From positions 3,097,633 through 3,161,632 of the forward strand of contig NC_087066.1 of NCBI RefSeq assembly GCF_963678635.1: 64,000 bases of DNA, given 5' to 3'. Position 1 is the stretch's first letter; each line of letters starts with the position of its first letter. Below, piece after piece: positions 25,067 through 36,800 of the stretch. Source of the stretch: Symsagittifera roscoffensis. Its lineage: Eukaryota; Xenacoelomorpha; Acoela; Convolutidae. The translations under genes and the position numbers were made by a program. The notes under the pieces were generated by a model. It was given only the letters and a program-made list of their open reading frames with translations, had not been told where the DNA came from and did no database searches.

Positions 25067-25373
25067 TGTTTGACAATATTTTTTAAAATTTTTTGTGCAC
25101 GAAATATTCCGTGCTAATTACCAAGATTTTAACTCTCCTTGTTTTATAATGAATCTAGCTGCATAGTTACTTATGGCCTGGTAGCAAACATCGTAAATCA
25201 AATCAAACATTTTTATTCTACCTTTTAGCTACAATTTTAAAGTCTTCAGACCGAAAGATGAAATTTAACTACGGTTTAATTTTTAACTTTGTGAATGATT
25301 CGTGATCTAAATAAACACGGCTATATATCGTGGTGCATTGCAAATCATTTCCAATTAAACGCTGATAAACAGT
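25067..25373. repeat. 306 bp direct repeat, right copy
   Basis: Right copy of the pair described at 24332-24636. It is followed at once by GGGTTGATAAACA, so the last bases of the repeat recur just outside it. Confidence 0.75.
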
Positions 25374-25929
25374 GGGTTGATAAACAAAAAATTGAACGCA
25401 CGTACCAGCTACAAGATCAGAAATGGTTAGAGTAAGATTTTGCATTGTCAAAAATTATTTTGTATACAAAAAAAGCTGATACTTATCTCTATTTCTTTGT
25501 TTCATCAACATCCAATAAAACAACAAATTGGAAAAAAATGATTATAAAGGGCCTCAATGCAAGATGAAAAAGAATCAATTAATAAAAAAAATGAGCTTAA
25601 TTTATTCTAAAACATCTATTTGTAATGAACAGTAAAAACGAACGTAGAAGTCACCTAACCCAGGTCCACCGGACAATTCTCCCAATCAATTAAAAGGAGA
25701 AATAAGGCACTTTTTTCACAAGACTGTTTCAAAAGAATATTGTATTGCCCGAATAACAGATATAACCATTAAATCATAAATAAAATGTCGATTAAACTAA
25801 TTTGTAGCCGCCTATCAAAATACAAATATTTTTTTTTTGAAAAATTTCAAAATGTAAATGTTGCGCGTTTTTATACAGAATTAAATTTCAGAATATAAAC
25901 ATGCTTGTCAATGATATTCTACTGTCGGT
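25374..25929. other. Gene-free spacer
   Basis: AT-rich, with no recognised gene or repeat. Confidence 0.6.
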
Positions 25930-26329
25930 AGTGAGTTAGATTTGAGGTGTAACTCATAGAGTAATTTCGGATAGGGTACACCGTCTGCTTGTCACGCTAT
26001 CTTATTTTCGGCCGGATAGATTTGTGCAACTTCTTAGTCTAATACCGATCTTAATCTTACTCTTATATCTCCTAGTCTCAATAGATCTAGAGTATAATGG
26101 TTTTTATTACGAGTCGGTCTCTTGAAAAAAGCAACTAAGTTGTAAGTTAAATTCAATATGCTATGGTGCTGAAATTACAAGTAATTTCAGCACTTACAAA
26201 TAAGTGGGTTGTTAGTTAGATGGATCGTGATTGGTTAAAATTAAAAACTTTATAGAGATAAAATATCCAATTTATAACCAAATAATATATATAGTTTATA
26301 TCTGGTTCCACCCATCCGGGGTTTACAGA
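25930..26329 (+). repeat. Inverted-repeat arm, family TIR-G (left-oriented)
   Basis: This arm runs from near GAGTTAGATTTG through ACTCATAGAGTAATTTC, ACACCGTCTGCTTGTCACGC and TTTTCGGCCGGATAGA to GGTTCCACCCATCCGGGG. It is the reverse complement of 55635-55988 over most of about 390 bp. Shorter relatives begin near 42360, 43495 and 44619. Inside are two abutting perfect hairpins: 26166-26193 (arms GTGCTGAAATTAC, loop AA) and 26191-26206 (CACTTA, loop CAAA). It runs into an assembly gap. Confidence 0.8.
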
Positions 26330-26352
26330 NNNNNNNNNNNNNNNNNNNNNNN
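26330..26352. other. Assembly gap (23 N)
   Basis: A short run of N follows GGGGTTTACAGA. The sequence resumes with TCTATATCTGGTTCC, which partly repeats the bases just before the gap (TTTATATCTGGTTCC). Confidence 1.
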
Positions 26353-27199
26353 TCTATATCTGGTTCCGGTAGCTTACTTATGGGGGGATTATACGGTTGA
26401 TCCCTTTACCTTTACTCCATATACCACCTTTTTTTGCTATTTTAAAAGTTGGACCTAATTATAAAACCCAAAAAACGTATAACAATTTTTGTGTTCATAT
26501 GCACACATACATGCAAACGTTTCTCCACAAGGCCGGTTTTTTTTCACTTTCCCTCACAATTGTATTTCAGTTATTAAAAACTGTTTCTACGTTGTCATAA
26601 TGTAATGAAATTCTGCATGGTGAAAAATTTAGCTACTGGGAACACATTTTCTTTTATACATTACATCCTAACATCACGCTGTTAGTCATAATAACATTTA
26701 AGAATCAGTCAGAACCCTGATACGAGCAGTTTTGTTGAAAAATTTAAAACTTCTTATTCTTTCTAACTCAATCACGGAACAAGTATAGTTAGGTGAAACT
26801 TCATCGACGAATTGTTTTTATGCTGCTATATTAGCTCAGCTCCAAAGTTGAGGTAAGGTTAAACCGGCTCCCAAAAATAACTAAAGATCGGGTGCTGGCG
26901 ACAAACTTACGCTAATGCTCATAAAACAATTCAGTTTCGAGCCGTTTGGCTATTCGCGATTGTTATCTTTGTTGGGAATTTCTGACCAATTGTTCAGACG
27001 AATTGAAATTGTTCACAGTTAGTTTCTGAAGCTAGTATTAAAATTGATCGAACAAGATGTGAAAACAATTTTTTTTGCTTGAATAGCAAATCCCGTGAAA
27101 GGATTTTTGTTTCACAAATCTTATTCGCTTTAATTTCTTGCAATCTGGATCGCAGAGTTTTTCACATTTTCCATCATTTTCTTTCAAAGATCCTGGAAA
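26353..27199. other. Upstream flank of the PLAT gene with a dispersed-element fragment
   Basis: At about 26680-26745 the minus strand reads AAAACTGCTCGTATCAGGGT and ends AATGTTATTATG, a deleted copy of the dispersed hairpin family. At about 27000-27080 there is a TTCACAGTTAGTTTC stretch that could be a transcription start, but no TATA box is clear. No other coding exon was recognised. Confidence 0.4.
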
Positions 27200-27260
27200 A
27201 TGATGTATGTTTGGGTCGTTTATATTTTGCTGATAAGTCAGCCTCTTCTGCTGCTCACAG
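27200..27260 (+). CDS. Secreted multi-PLAT protein, exon 1 (signal peptide)
   Basis: The exon starts with two successive ATG codons (27200, 27203) and encodes MMYVWVVYILLISQPLLLLT plus one base of the next codon. The long hydrophobic core fits a secretory signal peptide. It ends at a strong donor (ACAG|GTGAGT) in phase 1. That phase matches the acceptor of the next PLAT exon at 33983; the joined codon is G+AA (Glu), giving ...LLLLT-E-YEAFGF, a sensible place for signal cleavage. A possible 3' splice acceptor at 27188-27189 suggests a further upstream untranslated exon. The link to the PLAT exons is inferred from phase, strand, order and protein logic; no transcript was available. A different frame through the same bases (ENDVCLGRLYFADK) is a less attractive alternative. 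Confidence 0.6.
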
Positions 27261-29650
27261 GTGAGTGATTTCTCTTTTCAATTTTTTTGTCTTCACCCTG
27301 TTTTGTGCATCCCTAAAGGAAAACGAACTTTTTCTACCCATAAAGAAATAGATATCCCTTGTGAGCAAAACTAAACCCAACATCAGACTTTTTCCAGTTC
27401 GAAGTGTAAACCCGATAAAAACCTCCTTAGAAGTATGGTCCCGAAAAACTACCCATATAATAGTCAACAGAAAAATCTTAGAGACAGTTTTTTAGTTTTG
27501 CCAGTGAATTGATGTTTTATAAAGACTTGCCGGTTTCTTCCGGGTCTGAAAATGCCAGTTTTCACCATTTGCACTAAATTAGTCGAAATGCGTGAAATTG
27601 TAAAAAACAGCTGAGTTTAGTAAAGTTGTCACTCTGAACAATTAAACAATATTGCTTAGAATGTTTCACTTTGCATTAACATTATTTTTTCTCCACTTTT
27701 TCGGGAAAATTTCACTCTGACGCAACATTTAGTACAATTAATAAAAACTGGTAATCCATAAATCAAGTTTTGATCTGTGGAAAATTATACCGCAAAATCA
27801 GAATTTTACTCTCTAAAATGCTTGTTTTCAATGTGGAAAATTTTTCCTTCAAAATTCAATAAAATTTCAGTACGAGGTCAAACTGTGTATTTTGAGACTT
27901 TCATGCGGATTCCGCAACAAGGATGCTCCCTTTGTTCGTCTTTTAATCTTACTTTTTCTTTGATCGTTTCGACAGATTTCGAACATGTTTAAAGACTTGT
28001 ATCTGGAATCCAGGAACATGCAGACACATAATTATGCGCTTATCCAGTGCACAGTTTGGCATCGTCTTGTTTTTCATAGACCAAGAGCAAATCATTGGAG
28101 CTACTCTCTATGAGTTTATCAAAATTTGGTTTCAATCACTTACCAATAGTATCCGTGTTAAAACAAAAAAACGCCAATTTCTAAATTTTTTTCGAACTGA
28201 TAGTTTCACTTTTTTGCTGAAAATGTTTCAAGTCGCAAGAACGTTTTTTTTTACTCCGCTTAATCAAGAAATAAATCACTACCTTGCAAATTTTAGTGCA
28301 GCTGAGGAAAAAGGGGAGTTTTCAGACCCGGGTTACATCAACAAGTCATTGAAACCAAGTATTGATAGTTTTATAGAAGGTAACTTTGATCAGTTGCTCT
28401 TGGCTATGTAAAAAAAAATTTTAAAGAAATGTTGTCATTATTGAAATTGGGAATTATAGTGGGTAAATCCTGAATTTGCGTTTAATTTTGTCCAGTACTG
28501 TAGATCAACCACATAATTGATATAGATAATATCAAGAAAGGGCCTAGAAATTATAATATTTTTCATTTGTTTTTGCAACAGCGTAAACAATAAGTTTTAA
28601 AAGTAAAATGATATAGTTCTTTCGCGAATACAGAATTACTCAAAATTGAAAACAAAACCGGTGGAACTGAAACTTTTCTTGAAAATTGTTTTTCAGAACT
28701 TTCAGTACTTATTATAATAGAGATTAAATAAACCCCCTGAAAAGTGTTTTTGTAATTGAGCTGATGTTTGGGAATTGCGTAATCCGCTCAATAAAGTGTA
28801 AGGAAAAAGTTGAACGTAAGCGCTACACTAGTGGGAAAAAACAAAAGTTCAAGTTTTTACTCCACAAAATGTTTAATTTTAAGGACCATTTCAGACACCT
28901 TTTTTCGAGTTTTATTAAGTTGCTTACATCAACCGACAGCAAATAATGAAAACTACAATCTCTGAAAGTCTCGCGCTTTGATTTGAAGCTCATATCAGTC
29001 TGTTCTGTGTCTGAAAAAGCCAATTTTTATCTCTTTCAAGAAGTTTCAGAGTTGATGAAATTTGTAAGACTAAAAAAGCCATTTTCTCGATTAAAAAGTT
29101 TCACATTGCAAGATCATTCTCTTCTACTCTGTTCACTCGAAAAAAGCATTCTCTCCTAGTAAACCTAATACAATTGTACAAATGGTCAGTCCAGTCTAGC
29201 GTCCTTAGACCTGGAATAATCCGGTAAGCGCTTCACATTAAAATTGAGACTTTCAGAGCCTCTCAAAGTCTCAATTTTTGATCCAATCCACGCCTCTGAA
29301 TCAGAGGAGTGGACACTTCAGATCATCAGTAGTCAAAATTTAGTAAAAATCCAAATTTATAAAGTAAATGTTGTAAAAAAATGTCCTTAAAATAAGGCAT
29401 TTTAGATAGAAAAAACGTAATTTTACGTTGAATAGTGTCAACTCGTGTAGTTTTTCTGTTTCGAGCAGCTGCGTTTCAACAATGTCTATAATGCTATCCT
29501 CAAAACTATAATTACTTTTCAAAAATTTAGCAGTTCGTTCCCGGTCTAAAACTTTTGTTCCCGCTCTAAAAACAATGGTAAGCTTCGAAAACCAACTGAG
29601 TACTCTGCGAAGAACTCAATTTTCTTGCTGGTTAAGTTTCCTCCCGCATT
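27261..29650. other. Intron 1 of the PLAT gene, first part
   Basis: No repeat family or domain was recognised. An open stretch of 125 codons at 28034-28411 has no known domain, is AT-rich and is probably chance. Confidence 0.5.
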
Positions 29651-30108
29651 TAAGAAAAGTGAAAATAAATCGATTATAATGGATTTTCGTGGTCTATAAT
29701 GTTGTAAAATAATCGATTCCGACAACAAAATGTTACGTTCAGACAACAAAATTGGACTAAAAATGGATTTAAATCCACTTTTTCTCGCCAAAACAAAATG
29801 CATTATATATTTCATTTTGAATCCATTATAATGGATTTTATAATAAGTAGGAAATCATAATAAAATGGGTTTTGTTTCCACTTTGTTTTTGTTTCGCGCG
29901 TCGTGCAAAATGTTGCAAGAATTTTAGCATTTATCAAGTGAGTGATGCGGAAACTTTGCAAAGCGAGTGTACGGCCTAACCCATTTCTAAACCTAAACTC
30001 AAATTTCAAAAAGATTCCGTTGAGCTCTCCCCCCCTTCCCCCAACGTTTGCCACTTTGCTCCCCTTCAATCCCCCTAACGTTTGCCCCTTTGCTCCCCTC
30101 CCCCCACT
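29651..30108. repeat. ATCGATTATAATGG-rich block and start of C-rich tract
   Basis: The words ATCGATTATAATGGATT and CCATTATAATGGATT recur at 29670-29840. They are shared with the foldback at 30486-30692. From about 30029 the + strand becomes C-rich and leads into the minisatellite. Confidence 0.5.
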
Positions 30109-30296
30109 GAAACCCCCACCTGAACAGCCCCCACCTGAACACCCCCGCCTGAACCACCCCACCCCCCACCTGAACCCACATACCCCCCCATCACCTGAAC
30201 CCCCACCCCACGCCTGAACACCCCCCCCCCCACCTGAACAAAAAACCCCTCCCCACCTGAACACCCCTACCTGAACCCACCCCCACCTGAACACGT
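30109..30296. repeat. C-rich minisatellite (CCCCCACCTGAAC units)
   Basis: Roughly 12-15 units of the form CCCCCACCTGAAC, of slightly variable length, lie in tandem. The minus strand has many G runs of four or more and could form G-quadruplexes, and the + strand i-motifs. Long Pro-rich and Gly/Trp-rich open frames across it are by-products of the repeat. Variation in the copies may reflect collapse in assembly. Confidence 0.85.
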
Positions 30297-30485
30297 TACG
30301 TTGGGGGGGGGGGTGAGGTTTGTTGTGAATGGGCAAACGCTATGGGGGGTAATGTTGAGTAAAGTAACAAAAATATCAAAATTAGGTAGAAAAAAATTCA
30401 ATTGAACAACAAGTAACCAACGTAACCAACTTCAATTCAAAACGTAGAAAAGACTTTATGTGCGTTGAAATTTGCGTCTCAGTAA

Positions 30486-30692
30486 AGTGAAAAAATTGGT
30501 TATAATTTAGTTTAATTGTCAGTGTCCACAAAAGTGAAAAAAAAAATCAATTATAATGGATGAAAAAAGAATTTTGTTGCCTCGAAAAATAGTAATATTA
30601 TTTAATATTATAATCCATTCTTAATTCATTATAATCGATTTGTTTTCACTTTTGTGGGCATTGACAAGGAAACTCAATTATAATCGATTTTT
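30486..30692. mobile_element. Foldback/MITE, about 205 bp
   Basis: The two halves are inverted. GTCAGTGTCCACAAAAGTG on the left matches the reverse complement of CACTTTTGTGGGCATTGAC on the right. The pairing extends outward through AAAAATTGGTTATAATTTAG and its counterpart AATTGAG/ATAATCGATTTTT, and inward through the TATAATGGAT words. It has no coding capacity. The target duplication is unclear. Confidence 0.6.
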
Positions 30693-31079
30693 ATTCATGG
30701 AACTCCAATGCAGGCTCGCTTGAACATTTGCTTTTCCCGGTTATTCGAGAACGCAAGATCCCATCGAGAAGTTAAGATGCAAATACTGAAAAATTCTATC
30801 GCAAAAAATTTGCAAATTTTTCAGATCAAATATATGGACAAAATCATAGAGGGTAGCTGATCCATAGCTCTCTGTTCCTTTAGACTTTTACTTTGTTTCA
30901 GTTTAAAAAAAAATACTGTAAAAGAATCCCATAAAATGGTATATTCACAGGGGTAAAACTTCGATGTTTCATTTAAATTGAATAATTTTGATGTTTAAGA
31001 GACTCTTTCCTATAAATTGTAAATCCTAGTAAAAAAATGAAGAACAGAAAAATTAGGACTATTTTTTTGGCTGTGGTCT
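30693..31079. other. Intron 1, spacer
   Basis: AT-rich sequence in which I see nothing specific. Confidence 0.5.
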
Positions 31080-33930
31080 TTGAATATGATTGCAGTTTAC
31101 CCGTTAAATCGAATGTTTTGTGTTTTGCTCAACTCTGTTGTTTTCTTCCTTTAGATAGTTGTTTTTGTCTCTGGCTTCCGCGAGTCCAAGCTAATCTTCA
31201 TCAAGCAAATTCAAGTGTCACTTTTCTTGTTTGCTTTTTGCTTTCTGACAATAGTCAACTTTACTCCGTTTCATTTTTCTTGCTTGCTGACAATAGTCCA
31301 CTTTAACTATCAGTTTTGGGAGCTCACCCAATGGTTGATAAATTCTATCATACTTTTGAAATCGAAGCATTTTTGAAATTCTGTGGACTTCGGTGCAAAG
31401 TGTGAGATTGCCATTGACACATTTTAGAGTTGTTTTCGCTATCAAATTATCCGAGTTTGACCATTTACGTTTAACAATCGAATTAAGGTATTTCGAGGCC
31501 CGTTAAATCGAATGTTTTGTGGTTTGCTCGATTCAGTTGTATTCTCCCCTTAGATAGTTGTTCTTGTCTCTGGCTTCCGCGCGTCAAATCAAAAATCACT
31601 CGTTAAATCGAATGTTTTGTGTTTTGCTCGATTTTGTTGAGTTCTCCCCTTAGATAGTTGTTTTTGTATCTGGCTTCCGCGAGTCCAAGTTAATCTTGAT
31701 CAAGCAAATTCAAAATTCACTTTTCTTGTTTGCTTTCTTGCCTTCTGACGAAAGTCCATAGTCCATTTCACTTTTCTGGCTTGCTGGCAATAGTCCTTTT
31801 TAACTAGCAGTTTTAGGCGCTCACCCAATGGTTGATCAAGGCTACCATAGTTTTCAAAAAGTCGATTTCAAAAGTCGATTTTGTTGTGTTCTCCCCTTAG
31901 ATAGTTTTTTTTTGTCTCTGGCTTGCGCGAGTCCTAGCTAATTTTGATCAAGCGATTTCAAATTTCACTTTTTTTGCTTGCTGACAATATTAAACTTTAA
32001 CTAGCAGTTTTACGAACTCTCCCAAGGTTGTTCAATTCCAGCATAATTTTGAAATTGAAGCATTTTCGAAGTTCTGTGGATTTCGTTGAAAAGTTTGCGA
32101 TTGACACTGACAACACTTTTAGAATTCTGTTCACTTTGCTATCAAAACATTGAAGCTTGACCAGTTAGGTTCAAAAATTGAATTAACGTATTTCGAGGCT
32201 GAAAAGACAGCTTTAAAAAACTCAAGTTTGAACAGTCATCTATTTCATCTTTGCAACTCATTTGCAGTAACGAAGCAGTGATTTTTTTATGTATACAGAT
32301 TGGAACCACATTTTAAACAGTTGGTGACTTTCAGGGAAGGAACATCACTAAGTTCACTGTGCAATTTGAAGCTGAGCCAATCTAGCCTCCAGCTTTTTGC
32401 AAAGGACCCCCTTCAACTTCTTTCAAAAAGCGACTAATATTGAGGGGAACGCGCGCTGGTAAAACGCAGTTTTTATCGACGTCAACCTTGGCATGTTTTT
32501 TAAATTCAATTTTGCAAGTCGCTACGTTTTGGAAACTAAAGTTCGAAACGAAACTTTAGGGTCCAAAAGGTAGGCTTCATAAGTCGATTCTGTTGTGTTC
32601 CCCTCTTAGAAAGTTTTTTTCTCTGGCTCCGCAATTCCAAGCTAATTTTGATCAAGCGAATTCAAGTTTCACTTTTCTTGATGCGTTTTCCTTTTCTGAC
32701 AGTAGCCCACTTCAGTCCATTTCATTTTTTTTGCTTGCTGACAGTAGTAAACTTTAACTAGCAGTTTTGGGAGCTCACCCAATGGTTGTTCATTTCTATC
32801 ATTTTTTTGAAATTGAAACAGTTTTGAAACTCTGTGGAATTCGGTGCAAAGTGTGCCATTGCCATTGACAACATTTTAAGAAATCTGTTCGCTATCAAAA
32901 CACGCAGTGATTTTTTTATGTATACAGATTGGAACCACATTTTAAACAGTTGGTGACTTTCACGGAAGGAAAATCACTAAGTTCACTGTACAATTTGAAG
33001 CTGAGCCAATCTAGCCTCCAGTTTTTTGCAAAGGACCCTCTTAAACGTTTTTCAAAAAGCGACTAATATTTAGGGGAACGCGCGCTGAGAAAACGCAGTT
33101 TTTATCGACGTCAACCTTGGCATGTTTTTTAAATTCAATTTTGCAAGTCGCTACGTTTTGGACACTAAAATTCGAAACGAAACTTTAGGGTCCAAAAGGT
33201 AGGCTTCATAAGTCGATTCTGTTGTGTTCCCCTCTTAGAAAGTTTTTTTCTCTGGCTCCGCAATTCCAAGCTAATTTTGATCAAGCGAATTCAAGTTTCA
33301 TTTTTCTTGATAGCTTTTTCGCCTTCTGACAGTAGCCCACTTTAGTCCATTTCATTTTTCTTGCTTGCTGACAGTATTAAACTTTAACTAGTAGTTTTGG
33401 GAGCTCACCCAATGGTTGTTCAATTCTATCAAACTTTTGAAATCGAAACATTTTTGAAATTCTGTGGAATTCGGTGCAAAGTGTGCCATTGCCATTGACA
33501 ACATTTTTAGAAATCTGTTCGCTATCAAAACATCCGAGCTTGACCAGTTACGTTCACTGAAATTGGACCAGTGATCTATTTCATTTTGGCAATTCATTTG
33601 CAGTAACGAAGCAGTGAATTTTTTGATGTATAAAGATTGGAACCGCATTTTAAACAATTGGCGACCTTCACGGAACATCATTAAGTTCACTGTACAATTT
33701 AAAGCTGAGCCACCTCTTGGCTAGTAGCTTGTAGCATGCTTAAATCTAGCCTCCAGTTTTTTGCAAAGGACCTCCTTAATTTTTTTTAAAAGGGCGACTA
33801 ATATTGAGAGGAACGCGCGCTGAGAAAACGCAGTTTTTGTCGACGTCAATTTTGTAACGTTTTTTTTTTAAATTTATCTTTGCAAGTCGCTACCTTTTGG
33901 ACACTAAAGTCCGATACGAAAATTTTCGAT
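31080..33930. repeat. Degenerate tandem array, 0.1-0.7 kb periods
   Basis: Blocks starting CGTTAAATCGAATGTTTTGTG or AAGTCGATTCTGTTGTGTTC recur at about 31100, 31500, 31600, 31870, 32585 and 33214. Each is followed by a CTCTGGCTTCCGC-like word, TTGATCAAGC and TTGCTTGCTGACA. The longest clear unit (about 640-700 bp) is seen at 32265-32905, 32906-33600 and, in part, 33600-33930. The copies are moderately diverged. The array lies in intron 1 and ends 50 bases before the first PLAT exon. No protein is supported. Confidence 0.75.
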
Positions 33931-33982
33931 GGTGCTATTTTTGTGAGTGCCAGTAAGAAATTATTTTTTGCCTTGTTGACAG

Positions 33983-34133
33983 AATATGAGGCGTTCGGAT
34001 TTTACATATATGTGAAAACTGGGTCTAACCTCTATGCCGGCACAGACGCAAATGTTAGAATGGATGTCCAATTCGAGACGAAGAATCAGACCTGGGTACT
34101 CAATGATGGCAGGGACAACTTCGAGCAGAATAA
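33983..34133 (+). CDS. Secreted multi-PLAT protein, exon 2 (PLAT domain 1, start)
   Basis: The exon encodes the first strands of a PLAT/LH2 domain: EYEAFGFYIYVKTGSNLYAG, then TDANVRMDVQFETKNQTWVL, then NDGRDNFEQN. The TG...AGTDANV signature and W-x-L...DNFE spacing are typical of PLAT domains, which bind lipids or membrane proteins. It has a good acceptor (TTGCCTTGTTGACAG) and donor (AATAA|GTATGT). Length is 151 bases, phase 1 in, phase 2 out. The next exon supplies the last base of a Lys codon. It sits directly after the degenerate tandem array and before a MITE fragment. The domain call is firm; expression is not shown. Confidence 0.85.
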
Positions 34134-34247
34134 GTATGTCACGAATAAAAAAATTGGTTACCTGTTCATTTCTTAAACTACTTTCGAGTGTGTCAAAACG
34201 CGCGACGTGGAAAGGCGTTTTAAGAATTTCTCGATGGTACCAATAAG

Positions 34248-34423
34248 CAGGGGCAGGCCGTTAGTGCTTAAAAAGGCATATTTTGACTTTTTCAAAAAAA
34301 CGCCAGCGGGGCAAAACTTTGGTCAAACAAGGGTCTTAGTAAGAATTTGGGAGAGCTCAGAAAATAAATCTTCCCCTCCGAATCCTTCCCGCCCATCATC
34401 GAGAAAAATAAAGATCAGCCCCT
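34248..34423. mobile_element. Short hAT-like MITE fragment
   Basis: Begins CAGGGGCAGG and ends GATCAGCCCCT, with GGGAGAGCTCAGAAAA inside, as in the family member at 20101. No target duplication could be matched. It lies in intron 2 of the PLAT gene. Confidence 0.5.
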
Positions 34424-34967
34424 ACTTCTATATTCAAAATTTTTCGAAACAACAATTAAAAGTCTCAATGCTCAGTTGGTTGAGGACCTTTGTTTTCTGA
34501 TGTGTGTTAGTTATTTTATTGTGACCATTGAAAATGGGGAGGATTGTTGTAATCGGGTGTTTTTTTTAGCTTTGTTTCAGCCTTGTGCTTTCTACGCAAA
34601 ATCGAGGAAAAATGTTTTTACACGGTTTTTTCTAGTATTTTTTTCTAGAAAAAACTGTTTTTCAATTTGCCCATTTTACTATGACTGTCAAATATGCCTA
34701 AGTTTTAGTTTTTGATTCAGATCCTTTTTATCACATCATGTAGAAAAACGACACTAAGTTGAATTTTTTCTCCTGTTTTTAATACTGTGGTCGGAACATT
34801 CTTTGCTATCCTTGTTTATCTTTTTTTTACCCGACAAACATTCATCAATGTAGTACGAGTTATATATCATGTTAAAATCATTTCAGTCAAGATTTGAACA
34901 ACAAAAAAAAATCAAAAAATCTGAATGTCGAGAATGACCGGTTTGAAAGTTTTGGTTTTTGGTCAAA
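34424..34967. other. Intron 2, spacer
   Basis: No gene or repeat recognised. Confidence 0.5.
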
Positions 34968-36630
34968 TTTTGAGCTAATAGGTTGAGCGTACACGCTTAA
35001 AATACCTTATTTGAGCGTAATTTAAGGCGTGAAAATTTAGTTTTACTCAAGTAAAGGTTGTTTTTGTAGTGTTTTTTTTGGGAATCAGAAACTTCAAAGT
35101 TAAAAAAATTTCTGCAAAAAAATTAGAAATCGTTTTTGAAAGGTAATAATTTTCTTTTACGATTTGTTGATAAACTTACTAGTCATTTTTCTAGAAAAAC
35201 TGTTTCACAATTGGTCTATTTGATTATGATTGTCGAATATGCCTAACTTATTGATATTGAATAATGATTATGATTGTCTATTTTTTTCGTTCAGATCTTT
35301 TTTATCATACCACCAGGGGCGGATCTAGGATTTTCTCGAGGGGGTCGAATTTTCAAAAAATTTTCGAAAATTTTGTTGACCTTTTCTTAGGTCGACCAAA
35401 TTGATTTTCCCAGCTCTCCTAGAGCACTAATAAGATCCTGTTTTGGCCGAAATTTCTGCGCCGCAGGCAAAAATTTTGAAAAACAGGCCAGTAAAGGCGT
35501 TTTTTGGCACTTTTCGGAAAATTTTGATAAAAAAATCGCGTTTTTTCGGAGCGCGCTCCCCACCTAAAATAGGTATATATTGGCGCCAAAGGCGCGTTTA
35601 GAAAAATTTTAATGTCGATCGGCCAAAAATCTATTTCTTAGAAAGTACCCAAGACTGCTCGCATCAAAACAAAGCATGAACGTTCCTTTTGCATTTCAGT
35701 GACTGTGAAGTAGCTTTTAATTTCACAAAGATAAAATTTAAAAAAAAATCGAATGCGGCTAAATTTTGGGGCCACACTGGGCCAAAGCGATAATATTCAC
35801 ATAAATTTTCCTATCAGAATAGAAAGACTGCCTCTACTCAATTTTGAGCTAATAGGTTGAGCGTACACGCTTAAAATACCTTATTTGAGCGTAATTTAAG
35901 GCGTGAAAATTTAGTTTTACTCAAGTAACGGTTGTTTTTGTAGTGTTTTTTTTTGGGAATCAGAAACTTCAAAGTTGAAAAAATTTCTGCAAAAAAAATT
36001 AGAAAGCATTTTTGAAAGGTAATAATTTTCTTTTACGATTTGTTGATAAATTTACTAGTCATTTTTCTAGAAAAACTGTTTCACAATTAGTCTATTTGAT
36101 TATGATTGTCGAATATGCCTAACTTATTGATATTGAATAATGATTATGATTGTCTATTTTTTTCGTTCAGATCTTTTTTATCATACCACCAGGGGCGGAT
36201 CTAGGATTTTCTCGAGGGGGTCGAATTTTCAAAAAATTTTCGAAAATTTTGTTGACCTTTTTTTAGGTCGACCAAATTGATTTTCCGAGCTCTCCTAGAG
36301 CACTAATAAGATCCTGTTTTGGCCGAAATTTCTGCGCTCCCCACTCAAAATAGGTATATATTGGCGCCAAAGGCGCGTTTAGAAAAATTTTAATGTCGAT
36401 CGGCCAAAAATCTATTTCTTAGAAAGTACCCGAGACTGCTCGCATCAAAACAAAGCATGAACGTTCCTTTTGCATTTCAGTGACTGTGAAGTAGCTTTTA
36501 ATTTCACAAAGATAAAATTTAAAAAAAAATTGAATGCGGCTAAATCTTGGGGCCACACTGGGCCAAAGCGATAATATTCACATAAATTATCCTATCAGAA
36601 TAGAAAAACTGCCTCTACTCAATTTGGCGT
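34968..36630. repeat. Tandem duplication of about 0.87 kb, carrying hAT-like MITE ends
   Basis: The block 34968-35839 (starting TTTTGAGCTAATAGGTTGAG) recurs at about 35840-36630. The second copy has a deletion inside the MITE portion. Each copy contains CAGGGGCGGATCTAGG (35314 and 36190), followed by AGGTCGACCAAATTGATTTT and TTGGCGCCAAAGGCGCG. The MITE right end is not seen, so the insertion was already truncated before duplication. It lies in intron 2. Confidence 0.8.
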
Positions 36631-36800
36631 AATTTCTGGGGTAGATTGAACAGCCACGGACGCTTTTATAGTTCGACTTTTTATCGCGCGTAAATTAAAG
36701 GAAATTAGCATTTTTCAAAATAACTCTTCAAAAATGATCATGGGCGAAAAATCAATTCGACTTTGAACTCAAAACATCAATATTTTCAGACTGTATTAAT

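Noticed and set aside
28034-28411. A 125-codon open stretch on the plus strand
   Set aside because: It is AT-rich, has no domain, lies in the middle of an intron of the PLAT gene model and has no repeat or homologous copy in the window.
29812-30336. Long Gly/Trp-rich (minus) and Pro-rich (plus) open frames
   Set aside because: They are translations of the C-rich minisatellite in different frames and have no support as proteins.
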